DNA of 13,269 nt from an uncultured Verrucomicrobiota bacterium. GTDB taxonomy: Bacteria > Verrucomicrobiota > Verrucomicrobiia > Limisphaerales > UBA9464. The stretch is from the NCBI GenBank assembly GCA_903925515.1, contig CAIYFP010000520.1:1-13269 (forward strand), given 5' to 3'. The notes under the pieces are model-generated. The model searched no databases, was not told the origin of the DNA, and saw nothing but the letters and a program-made list of their open reading frames with translations. Each line of letters begins with the position of its first letter. The stretch's first letter is position 1. Below are positions 1 through 6,496 of this stretch, in pieces. The position numbers and the translations under genes were made by a program.

Positions 1-2
1 CG

Positions 3-83
3 TTGTTGCTGGCGCACCTTGGGCTGAGGCTGCCGCGGGGATCGCGGCTGGTGGAAAATGTAGTGGAGAAAACGGGGTGCTGA
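3..83 (+). CDS. Possible C-terminal end of an unidentified protein entering from the left edge
   Basis: Reading from base 3, an open frame of 26 codons ends at TGA 81-83. It gives a Leu/Arg-rich tail ending in ENVVEKTGC. Third positions are mostly G or C, like the neighbouring genes, and the other two plus frames look less protein-like. It would converge on the minus-strand gene ending at 140, leaving 56 bases between them. There is too little sequence to name a family, and it could be chance. In the gap I see no hairpin followed by a U-tract. Confidence 0.25.
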   Translation: MLLAHLGLRLPRGSRLVENVVEKTGC

Positions 84-139
84 TTTTGGGAAACCCCAGC
101 GAAACCAGTGAAACAGCCCCTACAACTGCGGAACTTGGG

Positions 140-571
140 CTAGGGCTTCGGCGGAGGCAGGATCGGGTCGGACTCGGGGGGCAACTCGACATGGAGATCT
201 CGCAGGAGGCGCGAGCGGAGGCGGGCCTTCATCCCGGCGTGGATGGCGCGTTGCTCCGGCGTCAGGAACGCGTCGATGCGTTGCCCCGCATGGACGATCG
301 TGAGGCCGGACTCGGAGAGGCATCGGCTGAAGATCTGGCGGAACTCGTCGCCCATGCCCTGGAGCACGCCGTGCACCTGCTGTTGCTGGACGGCCGAGAG
401 TCCAAGGCGCGATGACAGCTTGCGCTCGGCGGCGGTCGTCCATGCGTCGGGCTGGAGGCTCCTGCGAAAGGCGGTGCGCAGGACGGATTGGGTGGCCAAC
501 GAGCCCGCCACGCCCCCGGCAAGGAAGACAAGGACGAAGGCGGCCGACCAGAGAAGGCGACGTCGCATCAT
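140..571 (-). CDS. Membrane-anchored periplasmic sensor-like protein, CnrX/Spy (LTxxQ, metal-resistance) type
   Basis: The 143-residue protein has a basic N-terminus followed by one hydrophobic segment (about residues 7-27), probably an uncleaved signal anchor. A helical domain faces the periplasm. Two LTxxQ-like motifs are visible: LGLSAVQQQQ near residue 56 and FLTPEQR at 102-108. Such motifs are typical of the Spy/CpxP/ZraP and CnrX fold. Candidate metal ligands are His67, Met73, Cys84, His94, His111 and Met114; I cannot say they bind metal. The length is close to CnrX (about 148 residues). Its ATG overlaps the TGA of the upstream gene (568-571) and no Shine-Dalgarno is visible, so translation is probably coupled. 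It is the last gene of the sigma-factor unit and is inferred to sense an envelope signal, metal or misfolding. A second in-frame Met follows directly. The tail is proline-rich. Confidence 0.72.
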   Translation of the reverse strand: MMRRRLLWSAAFVLVFLAGGVAGSLATQSVLRTAFRRSLQPDAWTTAAERKLSSRLGLSAVQQQQVHGVLQGMGDEFRQIFSRCLSESGLTIVHAGQRIDAFLTPEQRAIHAGMKARLRSRLLRDLHVELPPESDPILPPPKP

Positions 572-855
572 GGAAGAAACTGGGTGAAAACGTACTGGGA
601 AGCCTCGATGAAGTCGGGGGCCGGGAGCGTTCCCTGCCCCGGGAGGTTCCAGAAGACAAGCCCGGCCCCAAGGACGGCCAACGCAAGCAGCGCCGCCCCC
701 AGCAGGAACGGTTCCGGGTCGGCGTCGGCGGACGCTGGCGCGCTCGCCCGGGCCATGGCAATCACCCGCGCGACCATGCCCGGGGAAGGAGGCACGACGT
801 GGATGGGGCCGGTGGCGCGCAGGCGTTCCCGAAGGCGCGGATGGAGCGGGGTCAT
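568..855 (-). CDS. Small single-pass membrane protein, probable anti-sigma factor
   Basis: The 95-residue protein has a soluble N-terminal part (residues 1-48) with a basic amphipathic start. One membrane segment follows at about 50-69 (LLGAALLALAVLGAGLVFW), then a short tail of about 26 residues outside. It lacks the HxxxCxxC zinc motif of ZAS anti-sigma factors, so the label rests on size, topology and position. CnrY, the anti-sigma of CnrH, has the same design and almost the same length. The ATG at 855 overlaps the stop of the sigma gene (852-855). A good Shine-Dalgarno, AAGGGA on the minus strand (bases 861-866), lies 5 bases upstream and fixes this start. The open frame extends further upstream, but that part is the shadow of the sigma gene. 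The gene in turn overlaps the next one by ATGA. Confidence 0.68.
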   Translation of the reverse strand: MTPLHPRLRERLRATGPIHVVPPSPGMVARVIAMARASAPASADADPEPFLLGAALLALAVLGAGLVFWNLPGQGTLPAPDFIEASQYVFTQFLP

Positions 856-1568
856 AGGATTCCCTTTCGTTGGAGTTCGTCGAAGCGGGCGTTCAGCCGG
901 CGCCGCGCACGAAAGGCGCGCACCCGGACCATCGCGGAGGACCAGCCTGTCCGGGCACAGATCTCCTCCACGGAAAGGTCGTCGATCTCCAGCCAGCGGA
1001 TGAGGGCGCGGTCCCGGGGGGCTAGCGCCACGAGGAGCGACTCGACGACGAAGTCCGAGTCGGAGTCGGCGCAGGGATGCGGCCCCTCCTCGCGGCCGTG
1101 GGCCTGCTCCTCGGTCGCGCGCGCGTGGGCCTCGGACAGGTCGGACATGCGCCACTCGGGCCGGGCCGTCTGGGCCCGGATGGCATTGCGGCAATGGTTG
1201 ACGGCGATCCGGGAGGCCCAGTGCTCAAGGGGGACCGAACGCCGATACTGGGCGAGCCGGTGGAACACCTTCACGAGGATCTCCTGCACGAGGTCCTCCT
1301 CGGAGGCTCGCCGCGGCAGGTGAGCCCGGACAATCCGCGAGACGACGGGATGCAGGGCCTCAACCATGCGACGGGACGCGTCCTCGTCGCCCTTCTCGAC
1401 AAGCGGAAGAAGGCCGCGCAGGTCCTCGCCCCCGACCTCGCCGGGGCGTGGCGCGCCACCCCCCGAGTCCTCGTCCACACGGGAGGACGCGTGATGCGGG
1501 GTCAAGGCTTCCGCGATGGAAGCCCCGGGATGTGCAACGGTCGCGCTCGTACGTGGCTCAGACCCCAT
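852..1568 (-). CDS. RNA polymerase ECF sigma factor (sigma-70 family)
   Basis: From the ATG at 1568 the protein is 238 residues. Region 2 spans about 51-135, with the core-binding signature EEDLVQEILVKVF (91-102) and the W-A-S-R-I-A-x-N-x-C-x-N-x-I pattern at 117-130 that is typical of ECF factors. An acidic linker of about 40 residues follows. Region 4, a helix-turn-helix, is at about 175-235 (LAPRDRALIRWLEIDDLSVEEICARTG, then RVRAFRARRRL). About 48 low-complexity residues precede region 2, longer than usual. The frame is open to an ATG at 1652, and a GTG at 1478 would also leave region 2 intact, so the start is uncertain; none has a well-spaced Shine-Dalgarno. It heads a three-gene unit with a membrane anti-sigma candidate and a periplasmic sensor candidate. 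Such units commonly autoregulate, but no promoter motif could be confirmed. Confidence 0.88.
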   Translation of the reverse strand: MGSEPRTSATVAHPGASIAEALTPHHASSRVDEDSGGGAPRPGEVGGEDLRGLLPLVEKGDEDASRRMVEALHPVVSRIVRAHLPRRASEEDLVQEILVKVFHRLAQYRRSVPLEHWASRIAVNHCRNAIRAQTARPEWRMSDLSEAHARATEEQAHGREEGPHPCADSDSDFVVESLLVALAPRDRALIRWLEIDDLSVEEICARTGWSSAMVRVRAFRARRRLNARFDELQRKGIL

Positions 1569-1675
1569 GCCTCGGGAAAAGATTACACCGGGATGGCAGG
1601 CCGGGGTCGAGCCGGGAAAACCCGTGCGACGAACGAACCGTGCGGATAGCATGGAAAGGCGAGCAGGAACAAATC
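1569..1675. promoter_or_regulatory. Divergent intergenic region between the sigma unit and rlmI
   Basis: This 107-base spacer must hold promoters for both directions if the sigma gene starts at 1568. For rlmI, AGGA at 1665-1668 sits 7 bases before the ATG and is a normal ribosome-binding site. A TAGCAT near 1647-1652 could be a -10 element, but no matching -35 is clear. Toward the sigma gene, a TGTAAT-like word lies about 15 bases before the ATG, which is too close for an ordinary leader and suggests a later start or a very short one. No convincing ECF-type autoregulatory promoter pair was found by eye. Confidence 0.4.
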
Positions 1676-2878
1676 ATGGAGCAATTGCCGACTGTTTATC
1701 TGAAGCCGGGCGAGGCGGACCGGGTGGTGGCGGGACATCCTTGGGTGTACGAGGGCGGCGTCATGCGGGTGACGCGCCCGCCCGGAAATGGCGACGTGGT
1801 GCAGGTGAAGGACCACCGGCAACGCTTCCTCGGCGTGGGATTGTACAACGGCGCGTCGCGCATCCGGGTCCGGGTCCTGTCGGCGGAGCGCGTGGAGATC
1901 GACCGGGCCTTCCTCATGGGACGGGTGCGCGAGGCGTTGGCGCTGCGTCGGCGCTACCTGCCAGGGGCCACCTCGTTCCGCGTGGTGAACTCCGAGGGGG
2001 ACATGTTGTCCGGCGTCATCGCGGACCTGTACGAGGACGTGGTCGTGCTGCAGACGTCGGCGCTGGGCATGGACCAGCGGAAGCGGCAGCTGGCAGCGGT
2101 GTTGCAGGAGGTCCTGTCGCCGCGCGCGATCGTGGAGCGCAACGACATGGCTTCGCGCCGGTTCGAGGGACTGGAGGAGAGCGCCGGGGTCTTGAGTGGA
2201 CAGGAGCCAGGACCGTGGGTGGCACGGCTGAACGGGCTCGAGTTCCGGCTGCCGGAGGGGGGCGGCCACAAGACGGGCTTGTACCTCGACCAGCAGGGGA
2301 ACTACGAGGCGGTGGCACGCTGGGCGAAGGGCGCGGATGTGCTGGACTGTTTTAGCTTCCTCGGAGGGTTCAGCCTTCACGCGGCGCGTGCCGGGGCACG
2401 GTCCGTGCTCGGGATCGACCAGTCGGCGGCGGCCGTGGCGGCGGCGACCGCGAACGCGGCGGCCAATGGGCTTGCGGAGCGGGCGCGATTCGAGCCCGGC
2501 AACGTGTTTGACTGGCTCAAGGCACAAACCATGGCGGGGCCGCACGAGAAGGTGGTGCCGCGATTCGACCTCATCGTCCTCGACCCGCCGTCGTTCACCC
2601 GCAGCCGGGCGTCGGTTCCCGACGCGTTGCGCGGGTACAAGGAAATCCATTTGAGGGCGCTGAGGCTGCTGCGGCCGGGCGGGGTGCTGGCGACGTTTTG
2701 TTGCTCGCACCACGTGGACGCGCGGCTGTTCGAGGACGTCGTGCAGTCGGCGGCGTTCGACGTGCGCAAGGTCCTTCGCCGGGTGGCGATGTTCGGCCAG
2801 TCTCCGGATCACCCGGTGCTCCCGGCCGTGCCGGAAACGGAGTACCTGAAGGGGTTCGCGTACGAGGTGGCACGTTGA
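1676..2878 (+). CDS. rlmI: 23S rRNA m5C methyltransferase, RlmI/RlmO family
   Basis: The 400-residue protein has the length expected of the family (E. coli RlmI is 396). An N-terminal PUA RNA-binding domain covers about residues 5-75 (KPGEADRVVAGHPWVYEGGV). A linking domain and a Rossmann-type SAM-dependent methyltransferase follow. Motif I is DVLDCFSFLGGFSLHAARAGA (221-241), with acidic ribose-contacting GIDQS after it. Motif IV is FDLIVLDPPSF (297-307). The motif with the candidate catalytic cysteine is FCCSHH (341-346). GGGHKTGLYLDQQ (195-207) is also a family hallmark. By analogy it methylates C1962 of 23S rRNA (E. coli numbering) in the cytoplasm. The start has a good ribosome-binding site; the frame upstream of 1676 is open but not protein-like. 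It is followed after 13 bases by xseA and is probably cotranscribed with it. Confidence 0.93.
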   Translation: MEQLPTVYLKPGEADRVVAGHPWVYEGGVMRVTRPPGNGDVVQVKDHRQRFLGVGLYNGASRIRVRVLSAERVEIDRAFLMGRVREALALRRRYLPGATSFRVVNSEGDMLSGVIADLYEDVVVLQTSALGMDQRKRQLAAVLQEVLSPRAIVERNDMASRRFEGLEESAGVLSGQEPGPWVARLNGLEFRLPEGGGHKTGLYLDQQGNYEAVARWAKGADVLDCFSFLGGFSLHAARAGARSVLGIDQSAAAVAAATANAAANGLAERARFEPGNVFDWLKAQTMAGPHEKVVPRFDLIVLDPPSFTRSRASVPDALRGYKEIHLRALRLLRPGGVLATFCCSHHVDARLFEDVVQSAAFDVRKVLRRVAMFGQSPDHPVLPAVPETEYLKGFAYEVAR

Positions 2879-2891
2879 TCCCGGGCATCGG

Positions 2892-4334
2892 ATGCCGCGC
2901 AAGACGACAACCCAATGGGAGCTAGGCGGCGGCTTGCTCGGGCCGTCCAGGACGGGCCGCCCCGCCGCGACGGTGAGCGAGTTGACCGCGCGCGTGAAGG
3001 ACGCCGTGGAGGGCGGCTTCGCCTCGGTGAGGGTCCGCGGCGAGGTCTCCAACCTCCGGCTACAACCCTCGGGGCACGCGTACTTCGTGCTGAAGGATGC
3101 GGGCGCGGCGTTGAACTGCGTGCTGTTCCGGGGCGTCACCGGCGTCTCCCGGGAGGCCTTGCGGGACGGGGCAAGCGTCGTGCTGGAGGGCGCGCTCACG
3201 GTGTACGAGGTGCGGGGCCAGTACCAACTGCGGGTCACGGGCGTCGAGGCGGAGGGCGTCGGGGCGCTGCAGGCCGCCTTCGAGCAACTCAAGCGCCGCC
3301 TCGCCGCCGAGGGCTTGTTCGAGCCAGCCCGGAAACGTCCCCTGCCAACCTATCCCGCCGGCGTGGGGATCGTCACGTCGGCCGCAGCCGCGGCGTTGCG
3401 GGACGTCTTGCACGTCATGGGACGCCGCTATGGCGGCATGGATGTCTGGCTGGCCCCGGCCCGGGTCCAGGGGGCCGGGGCGGCGCGCGAGATCGCCGAC
3501 GCCATCGGGCTGTTGAATCGGTGGAAGGATGCAGGCGGCAACATCGACGTCATCCTTGTGACGCGCGGCGGGGGCAGCATCGAGGACCTTTGGGCCTTCA
3601 ACGAGGAGGTGGTGGCCCGGGCGATCGCGGCCTCGGGTTTGCCCGTGGTCTCGGCGGTCGGTCACGAGATCGACTTCACGATCTCGGATTTCGTGGCCGA
3701 CCTCAGGGCTGCCACGCCCAGCGCGGCGGCGGAACTGCTCACGGCGGGCTACGTGGCGCAACGGGCGTTCGTGGCCTCGGCCGCCACGCGCCTGGCACGC
3801 CTTGCATGGGAAGGCTGGGAGCATCGCGCGGCTTCCGCCGAGGCCTTGTCACGCAGGCTGGGGCGACTGCATCCCAGGCGCATGCTGGAGGAGCAGGGCC
3901 AGCGCCTCGACGACGCCGAGGACCGGCTGCGCCGCACGGCACGGCGCGGGCTCAAGGAGGCTCGGGCCCGGCTCGAGTCGGCCCGGCGGGGCTTGTCCTT
4001 GCCTCGGCTTCGCCAAAAAGCAGGACACGAGGCCGCACGCTCCGCCGACTTGCAGCGGCGCATGGTCGCCGCCGTGGCGCGCCTCCAAAGGGCGGCACGC
4101 GACCAAGTGACGTCGCTGGACGGCCGCCTCGGGCTGCTGTCCCCGTTGGCGGTGCTGGAACGGGGCTACTCGATCACGACCGACGCCGATACCGGCGCGC
4201 TGGTCCGGGACGCCTCGGTGCTCAAGCCGGGGGCACGGCTGGCGACACGCCTCGCCAAGGGGGTGGTACACGGGGTTGTCACCCGGGTTTCGGGCGGCCA
4301 TGACACGACGCCCCGGCAGGCTCCCGAAACCTGA
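2892..4334 (+). CDS. xseA: Exodeoxyribonuclease VII large subunit
   Basis: The 480-residue protein is of usual XseA length. After about 26 residues comes the OB-fold nucleic-acid-binding domain (about 28-125, including VRGEVSNLRLQPSGHAYFVLKD). The catalytic domain begins near residue 150. Family motifs are present: GIVTSAAAAALRDVL (159-173), ILVTRGGGSIEDLWAFNEE (221-239), AVGHEIDFTISDFVADLRAATPS (255-277). A long Arg/Ala-rich coiled-coil follows, where the small subunits dock, and a conserved C-terminus (LERGYSIT). It would degrade single-stranded DNA with XseB in repair. The usual TSPTGAAIRD is here TSAAAAALRD, and the usual RAPTPSAAAE is RAATPSAAAE. Both still look compatible with function. 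No xseB is visible in the window. The start at 2892 lacks a clear Shine-Dalgarno. Plus-strand G/C composition turns over inside this gene. Confidence 0.95.
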   Translation: MPRKTTTQWELGGGLLGPSRTGRPAATVSELTARVKDAVEGGFASVRVRGEVSNLRLQPSGHAYFVLKDAGAALNCVLFRGVTGVSREALRDGASVVLEGALTVYEVRGQYQLRVTGVEAEGVGALQAAFEQLKRRLAAEGLFEPARKRPLPTYPAGVGIVTSAAAAALRDVLHVMGRRYGGMDVWLAPARVQGAGAAREIADAIGLLNRWKDAGGNIDVILVTRGGGSIEDLWAFNEEVVARAIAASGLPVVSAVGHEIDFTISDFVADLRAATPSAAAELLTAGYVAQRAFVASAATRLARLAWEGWEHRAASAEALSRRLGRLHPRRMLEEQGQRLDDAEDRLRRTARRGLKEARARLESARRGLSLPRLRQKAGHEAARSADLQRRMVAAVARLQRAARDQVTSLDGRLGLLSPLAVLERGYSITTDADTGALVRDASVLKPGARLATRLAKGVVHGVVTRVSGGHDTTPRQAPET

Positions 4335-4402
4335 TCCGCCCACCCGCCTGCCACGTCGCCGCCCCGCCGACGCCCCTGGGCTCTTTTCTTCCGGGCCATG
4401 TT

Positions 4403-4418
4403 GCCTCCTCATGGAGGC
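4403..4418 (+). promoter_or_regulatory. Hairpin enclosing the ribosome-binding site of the LysR gene
   Basis: GCCTCC (4403-4408), a TCAT loop (4409-4412) and GGAGGC (4413-4418) form a perfect 6-base-pair, GC-rich stem. The 3' arm is the Shine-Dalgarno GGAGG, four bases before the ATG at 4422. If formed in the mRNA it would hide the ribosome-binding site. The symmetry is seen directly; the regulatory role is inference. Confidence 0.45.
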
Positions 4419-4421
4419 CGC

Positions 4422-5303
4422 ATGCACATCGAGGGCATCAAGGTCTTCTGCGACCTTGCGGAGACCGGAAGCTTTACCAAGGCGGCGCACGCAAACGGGG
4501 TCACGCAGTCGGCCGTCTCGCAGCTCGTCGCGTCGATGGAGCGGCAGCTCCGATGCCTGTTGGTCGAGAGGTCCAAGAAAAAGTTCCGGCTCACCCGTGA
4601 GGGCGAGTGCCTTCGCGACCATGGAAAGCAAATCGTCCATGCCTTCCAGCAGTTGCAGGCAAGCTTGCAGGAGGCCCGCTGCGTCATCTCCGGCTCCATC
4701 CGTGTCGCCACCATCTACTCCGTGGGCCTCCACGACCTGCCACCCTACCTCAAGCTCTTCCTCCGGGAGTTCCCCACGGTCAACGTCCACGTCCAGTACC
4801 TGCGCGCCAACGAGGTGTACGAGGACGTTCTCTCCAACGCCGCGGACATCGGCCTTGTCGCCTGCCCGTCCCGCGACCCCCGTCTCCAGATCGTGCCCCT
4901 CCGCAGCGAGCAAATGGTGGTGATCATGTCGCCGGGCCATCCCCTCGCCGCAGTGCGCCCGCTGCCCACCCAAGGGCTCGAAGGCCAGCGCTTCATCGCC
5001 TTCGAGCCCGACATCCCCACCCGCACGGCCATCGACCGCTTCCTCCGCGAGCGAGGCGTCAAGGTCCGGACCGTCATGGAGTTTGACAACATCGAGACCG
5101 TGAAGCGTGCCGTGGAGGTGGAAGCCGGCATCGCCATCGTCCCCAAGAGCGCGGCCCAAACCGAGGTGGCCCGTCACACCTTGCTGGCCGTCCCCCTCGC
5201 CGACGCCACCCTCGAACGTCCCCTCGCGGCCATCCATCGAATGGACAAGGTTCTTACCCCGCCCATGATCCGTTTCCTCAAGACGCTGGGGGAGGCCTCG
5301 TAG
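4422..5303 (+). CDS. LysR-type transcriptional regulator
   Basis: The 293-residue protein has full LysR-family length. The N-terminal winged helix-turn-helix occupies residues 1-60, with the typical run VFCDLAETGSFTKAAHANGV, then TQSAVSQLVASMERQL, LLVERSKKKFRLTREG. A linker helix follows (about 65-88). The periplasmic-binding-protein-like effector domain runs from about 92 to 290, with LPPYLKLFLREFPTVNVHV and a second subdomain around 160-265. The effector is unknown; related regulators often control sulfur, nitrogen or amino-acid metabolism. I chose the ATG at 4422 because GGAGG precedes it at 4413-4417; an in-frame ATG at 4398 lies upstream and would add eight non-conserved residues. LysR genes often sit divergent from their target, but here the upstream neighbour, xseA, is in the same direction 87 bases away, so no target can be named. 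Confidence 0.92.
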   Translation: MHIEGIKVFCDLAETGSFTKAAHANGVTQSAVSQLVASMERQLRCLLVERSKKKFRLTREGECLRDHGKQIVHAFQQLQASLQEARCVISGSIRVATIYSVGLHDLPPYLKLFLREFPTVNVHVQYLRANEVYEDVLSNAADIGLVACPSRDPRLQIVPLRSEQMVVIMSPGHPLAAVRPLPTQGLEGQRFIAFEPDIPTRTAIDRFLRERGVKVRTVMEFDNIETVKRAVEVEAGIAIVPKSAAQTEVARHTLLAVPLADATLERPLAAIHRMDKVLTPPMIRFLKTLGEAS

Positions 5304-5414
5304 TCAGGCCGACTCAGATGGGAAGGACCCCATGCCGGGCAAAAAACTCCGCCACCCAAAGCCCCTCTAACGCGTCGCACCCGTGGCGCGACCACCTGCT
5401 CGCGCGGCCCCCCC
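5304..5414. other. Convergent spacer between the LysR gene and the 172-residue gene
   Basis: The spacer is 111 bases. The best symmetry is GCGCGA (5386-5391) and TCGCGC (5400-5405) around an 8-base loop. Neither strand has a U-tract after it, so it is at most a weak bidirectional stop. A run of six A (5341-5346) lies earlier and is not next to a stem. No gene is seen. Confidence 0.3.
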
Positions 5415-5933
5415 TCAATACCCCAGCTTCTGCAACTCCCGGTCCAGCAGCGCCTGGAATTCCTGCACGTCCGGCTGCGACGGCCGATAGCCGCGCTGTG
5501 CAGGCACCATCCCAAAGCGCCCCGTCTGGTCAAGGTACCACTGCGCCTTTTGGCCGTCGCTGAACGTCACGGAACCGCTCGCGAGCGCGCCAGGACGGGT
5601 GATCGCGTCCGTGGTGACGCTGACCCCGCCACCAGGCGCCGCCGCTGCCGCCTGCTGCACCGGCGCCGGTGCGAAGCCGCCCTGCGCAGGAAGGTTGCCC
5701 GGCGTGAACGTCTGGGTGGTCGCGGCGGGACCTGCTGCCTCGGGTGCCTCGGCAGCCTTGGGTGGCTCGATGTCCCTCGGGACGACCCGCAGGTCATCCA
5801 CCAGCAATCGCGTGTCCATGTAGGTCAGCCTCAGGCCAAACTCCTTCTCCACCCGCTTCTGGAAGTCCGACAACTTCAGCCCGTCCTTCAGCCATCCCCG
5901 CGCCTGCTCCGCTTGTGCCTCCGTCAATTGCAT
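5415..5933 (-). CDS. Conserved protein of unknown function, typical of Verrucomicrobiota
   Basis: The 172-residue soluble protein has two parts. Residues 1-50 are helical (LTEAQAEQARGWLKDGLKL, then RLLVDDLRVV) and resemble a small oligomerising or helix-turn-helix-like domain. Residues 52-105 are a low-complexity Ala/Pro/Gln linker. Residues 106-172 form a compact C-terminal domain: TTDAITRPGALASGSVTFSDG, then AQWYLDQTGRFGM, GYRPSQPDVQEFQALLDREL. I recall this C-terminal pattern from Opitutaceae and related Verrucomicrobiota, but no function is known to me. No signal peptide or membrane segment is seen. The start lacks a Shine-Dalgarno, but the helical domain begins right after the Met. It converges on the LysR gene and diverges from the ligase gene across a 563-base spacer. 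Confidence 0.75.
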   Translation of the reverse strand: MQLTEAQAEQARGWLKDGLKLSDFQKRVEKEFGLRLTYMDTRLLVDDLRVVPRDIEPPKAAEAPEAAGPAATTQTFTPGNLPAQGGFAPAPVQQAAAAAPGGGVSVTTDAITRPGALASGSVTFSDGQKAQWYLDQTGRFGMVPAQRGYRPSQPDVQEFQALLDRELQKLGY

Positions 5934-6070
5934 GCCGACAACCGTACTAACGACCCCCGCCCTCCTTCAAGCAATCGGGCGCGTCCCTGCTCCCCGCGTC
6001 GGCAGTTCCCGAGTGCCCGGTTCTCGCCTCACGCTGCGCCGACGGAGGGTCGAAAAGACAGGCGCTCATG

Positions 6071-6089
6071 GCGTCTTGGCGTCTTGGCG
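6071..6089. repeat. Tandem 8-base repeat GCGTCTTG x2 plus a partial unit
   Basis: GCGTCTTG occurs at 6071-6078 and 6079-6086, then GCG. I associate similar words (cgtcttggcgtcttggcg followed by GCGAAAG) with interspersed intergenic repeats in several bacterial phyla. That link is recollection and is untested here. Confidence 0.5.
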
Positions 6090-6100
6090 CGAAAGCCATC

Positions 6101-6212
6101 CATGCCGCCTCATGCAAGGATTCCGGGCTGCATGCCCCGCGGAATTCCTCGCGCCATGCCTCCATGACGCAAGGCATGCCGTCTCGGGGATGCCCATGCC
6201 GGGGTTCATGCC
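6101..6212. repeat. Cluster of CATGCC words
   Basis: ATGCC occurs seven times, starting at 6102, 6132, 6156, 6176, 6190, 6196 and 6208. Six are CATGCC and one is GATGCC. One is part of the palindrome GGCATGCC (6173-6180). Spacing is irregular (30, 24, 20, 14, 6, 12). It could be an array of protein-binding sites or a decayed low-complexity stretch. Confidence 0.35.
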
Positions 6213-6496
6213 CATCCGCCACGATCTCGTGTTGGCACGAAGCCTTCCGCAACCCATCCGCATGGGGATCGAAAGATTCCCCCCTCCTTACGCCGGGATT
6301 TGGGATCCTTGGCGCATCCGCGCCACCGCATCACCGCACTCGATGCCGTGTCTGGGCTCGCGCCAAGGCAGCCAGACGCTGGCAGGCCCAACCAGGCTCA
6401 TCCACTGCCCACGGCGTCGCACAAGGCGGGAACGGCCGCAACCCGCCCTTGGAACCCGCATCCACCCTTGGTAGCCTCGGATTCGTTTCCATTCGC

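Larger units (their letters stand above)
5934..6496. other. 563-base divergent spacer without a convincing gene
   Basis: It lies between two genes reading outward, so it should hold both promoters, but no clear -35/-10 pair stands out. It is GC-rich and C-biased. Frames are open in several directions; their predicted peptides are rich in Arg, Pro, Met and His and look like noise. It contains a tandem repeat (6071-6089), a cluster of CATGCC words (6101-6212) and one perfect hairpin, TGGCGC (6310-6315)/GCGCCA (6320-6325), with a 4-base loop and no U-tract. Confidence 0.5.

Noticed and set aside
1583..3292. A 569-codon minus-strand open frame opposite rlmI and the start of xseA
   Set aside because: The plus-strand proteins have complete family motifs. 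The antisense peptide is Arg/His/Pro-rich with no motif, a usual artefact of high GC.
4372..4390. Short GCCC/GGGC symmetry followed by a T-rich stretch after xseA, as a terminator
   Set aside because: The loop would be only two bases, so the stem shrinks to three base pairs; too weak to call.
3849..5237. A 462-codon minus-strand open frame across the xseA end and the LysR gene
   Set aside because: It is a shadow of two well-supported plus-strand genes.
6232..6250. TGGCAC resembling the -24 element of a sigma-54 promoter upstream of the ligase
   Set aside because: The required GC of the -12 element is not at the right spacing.
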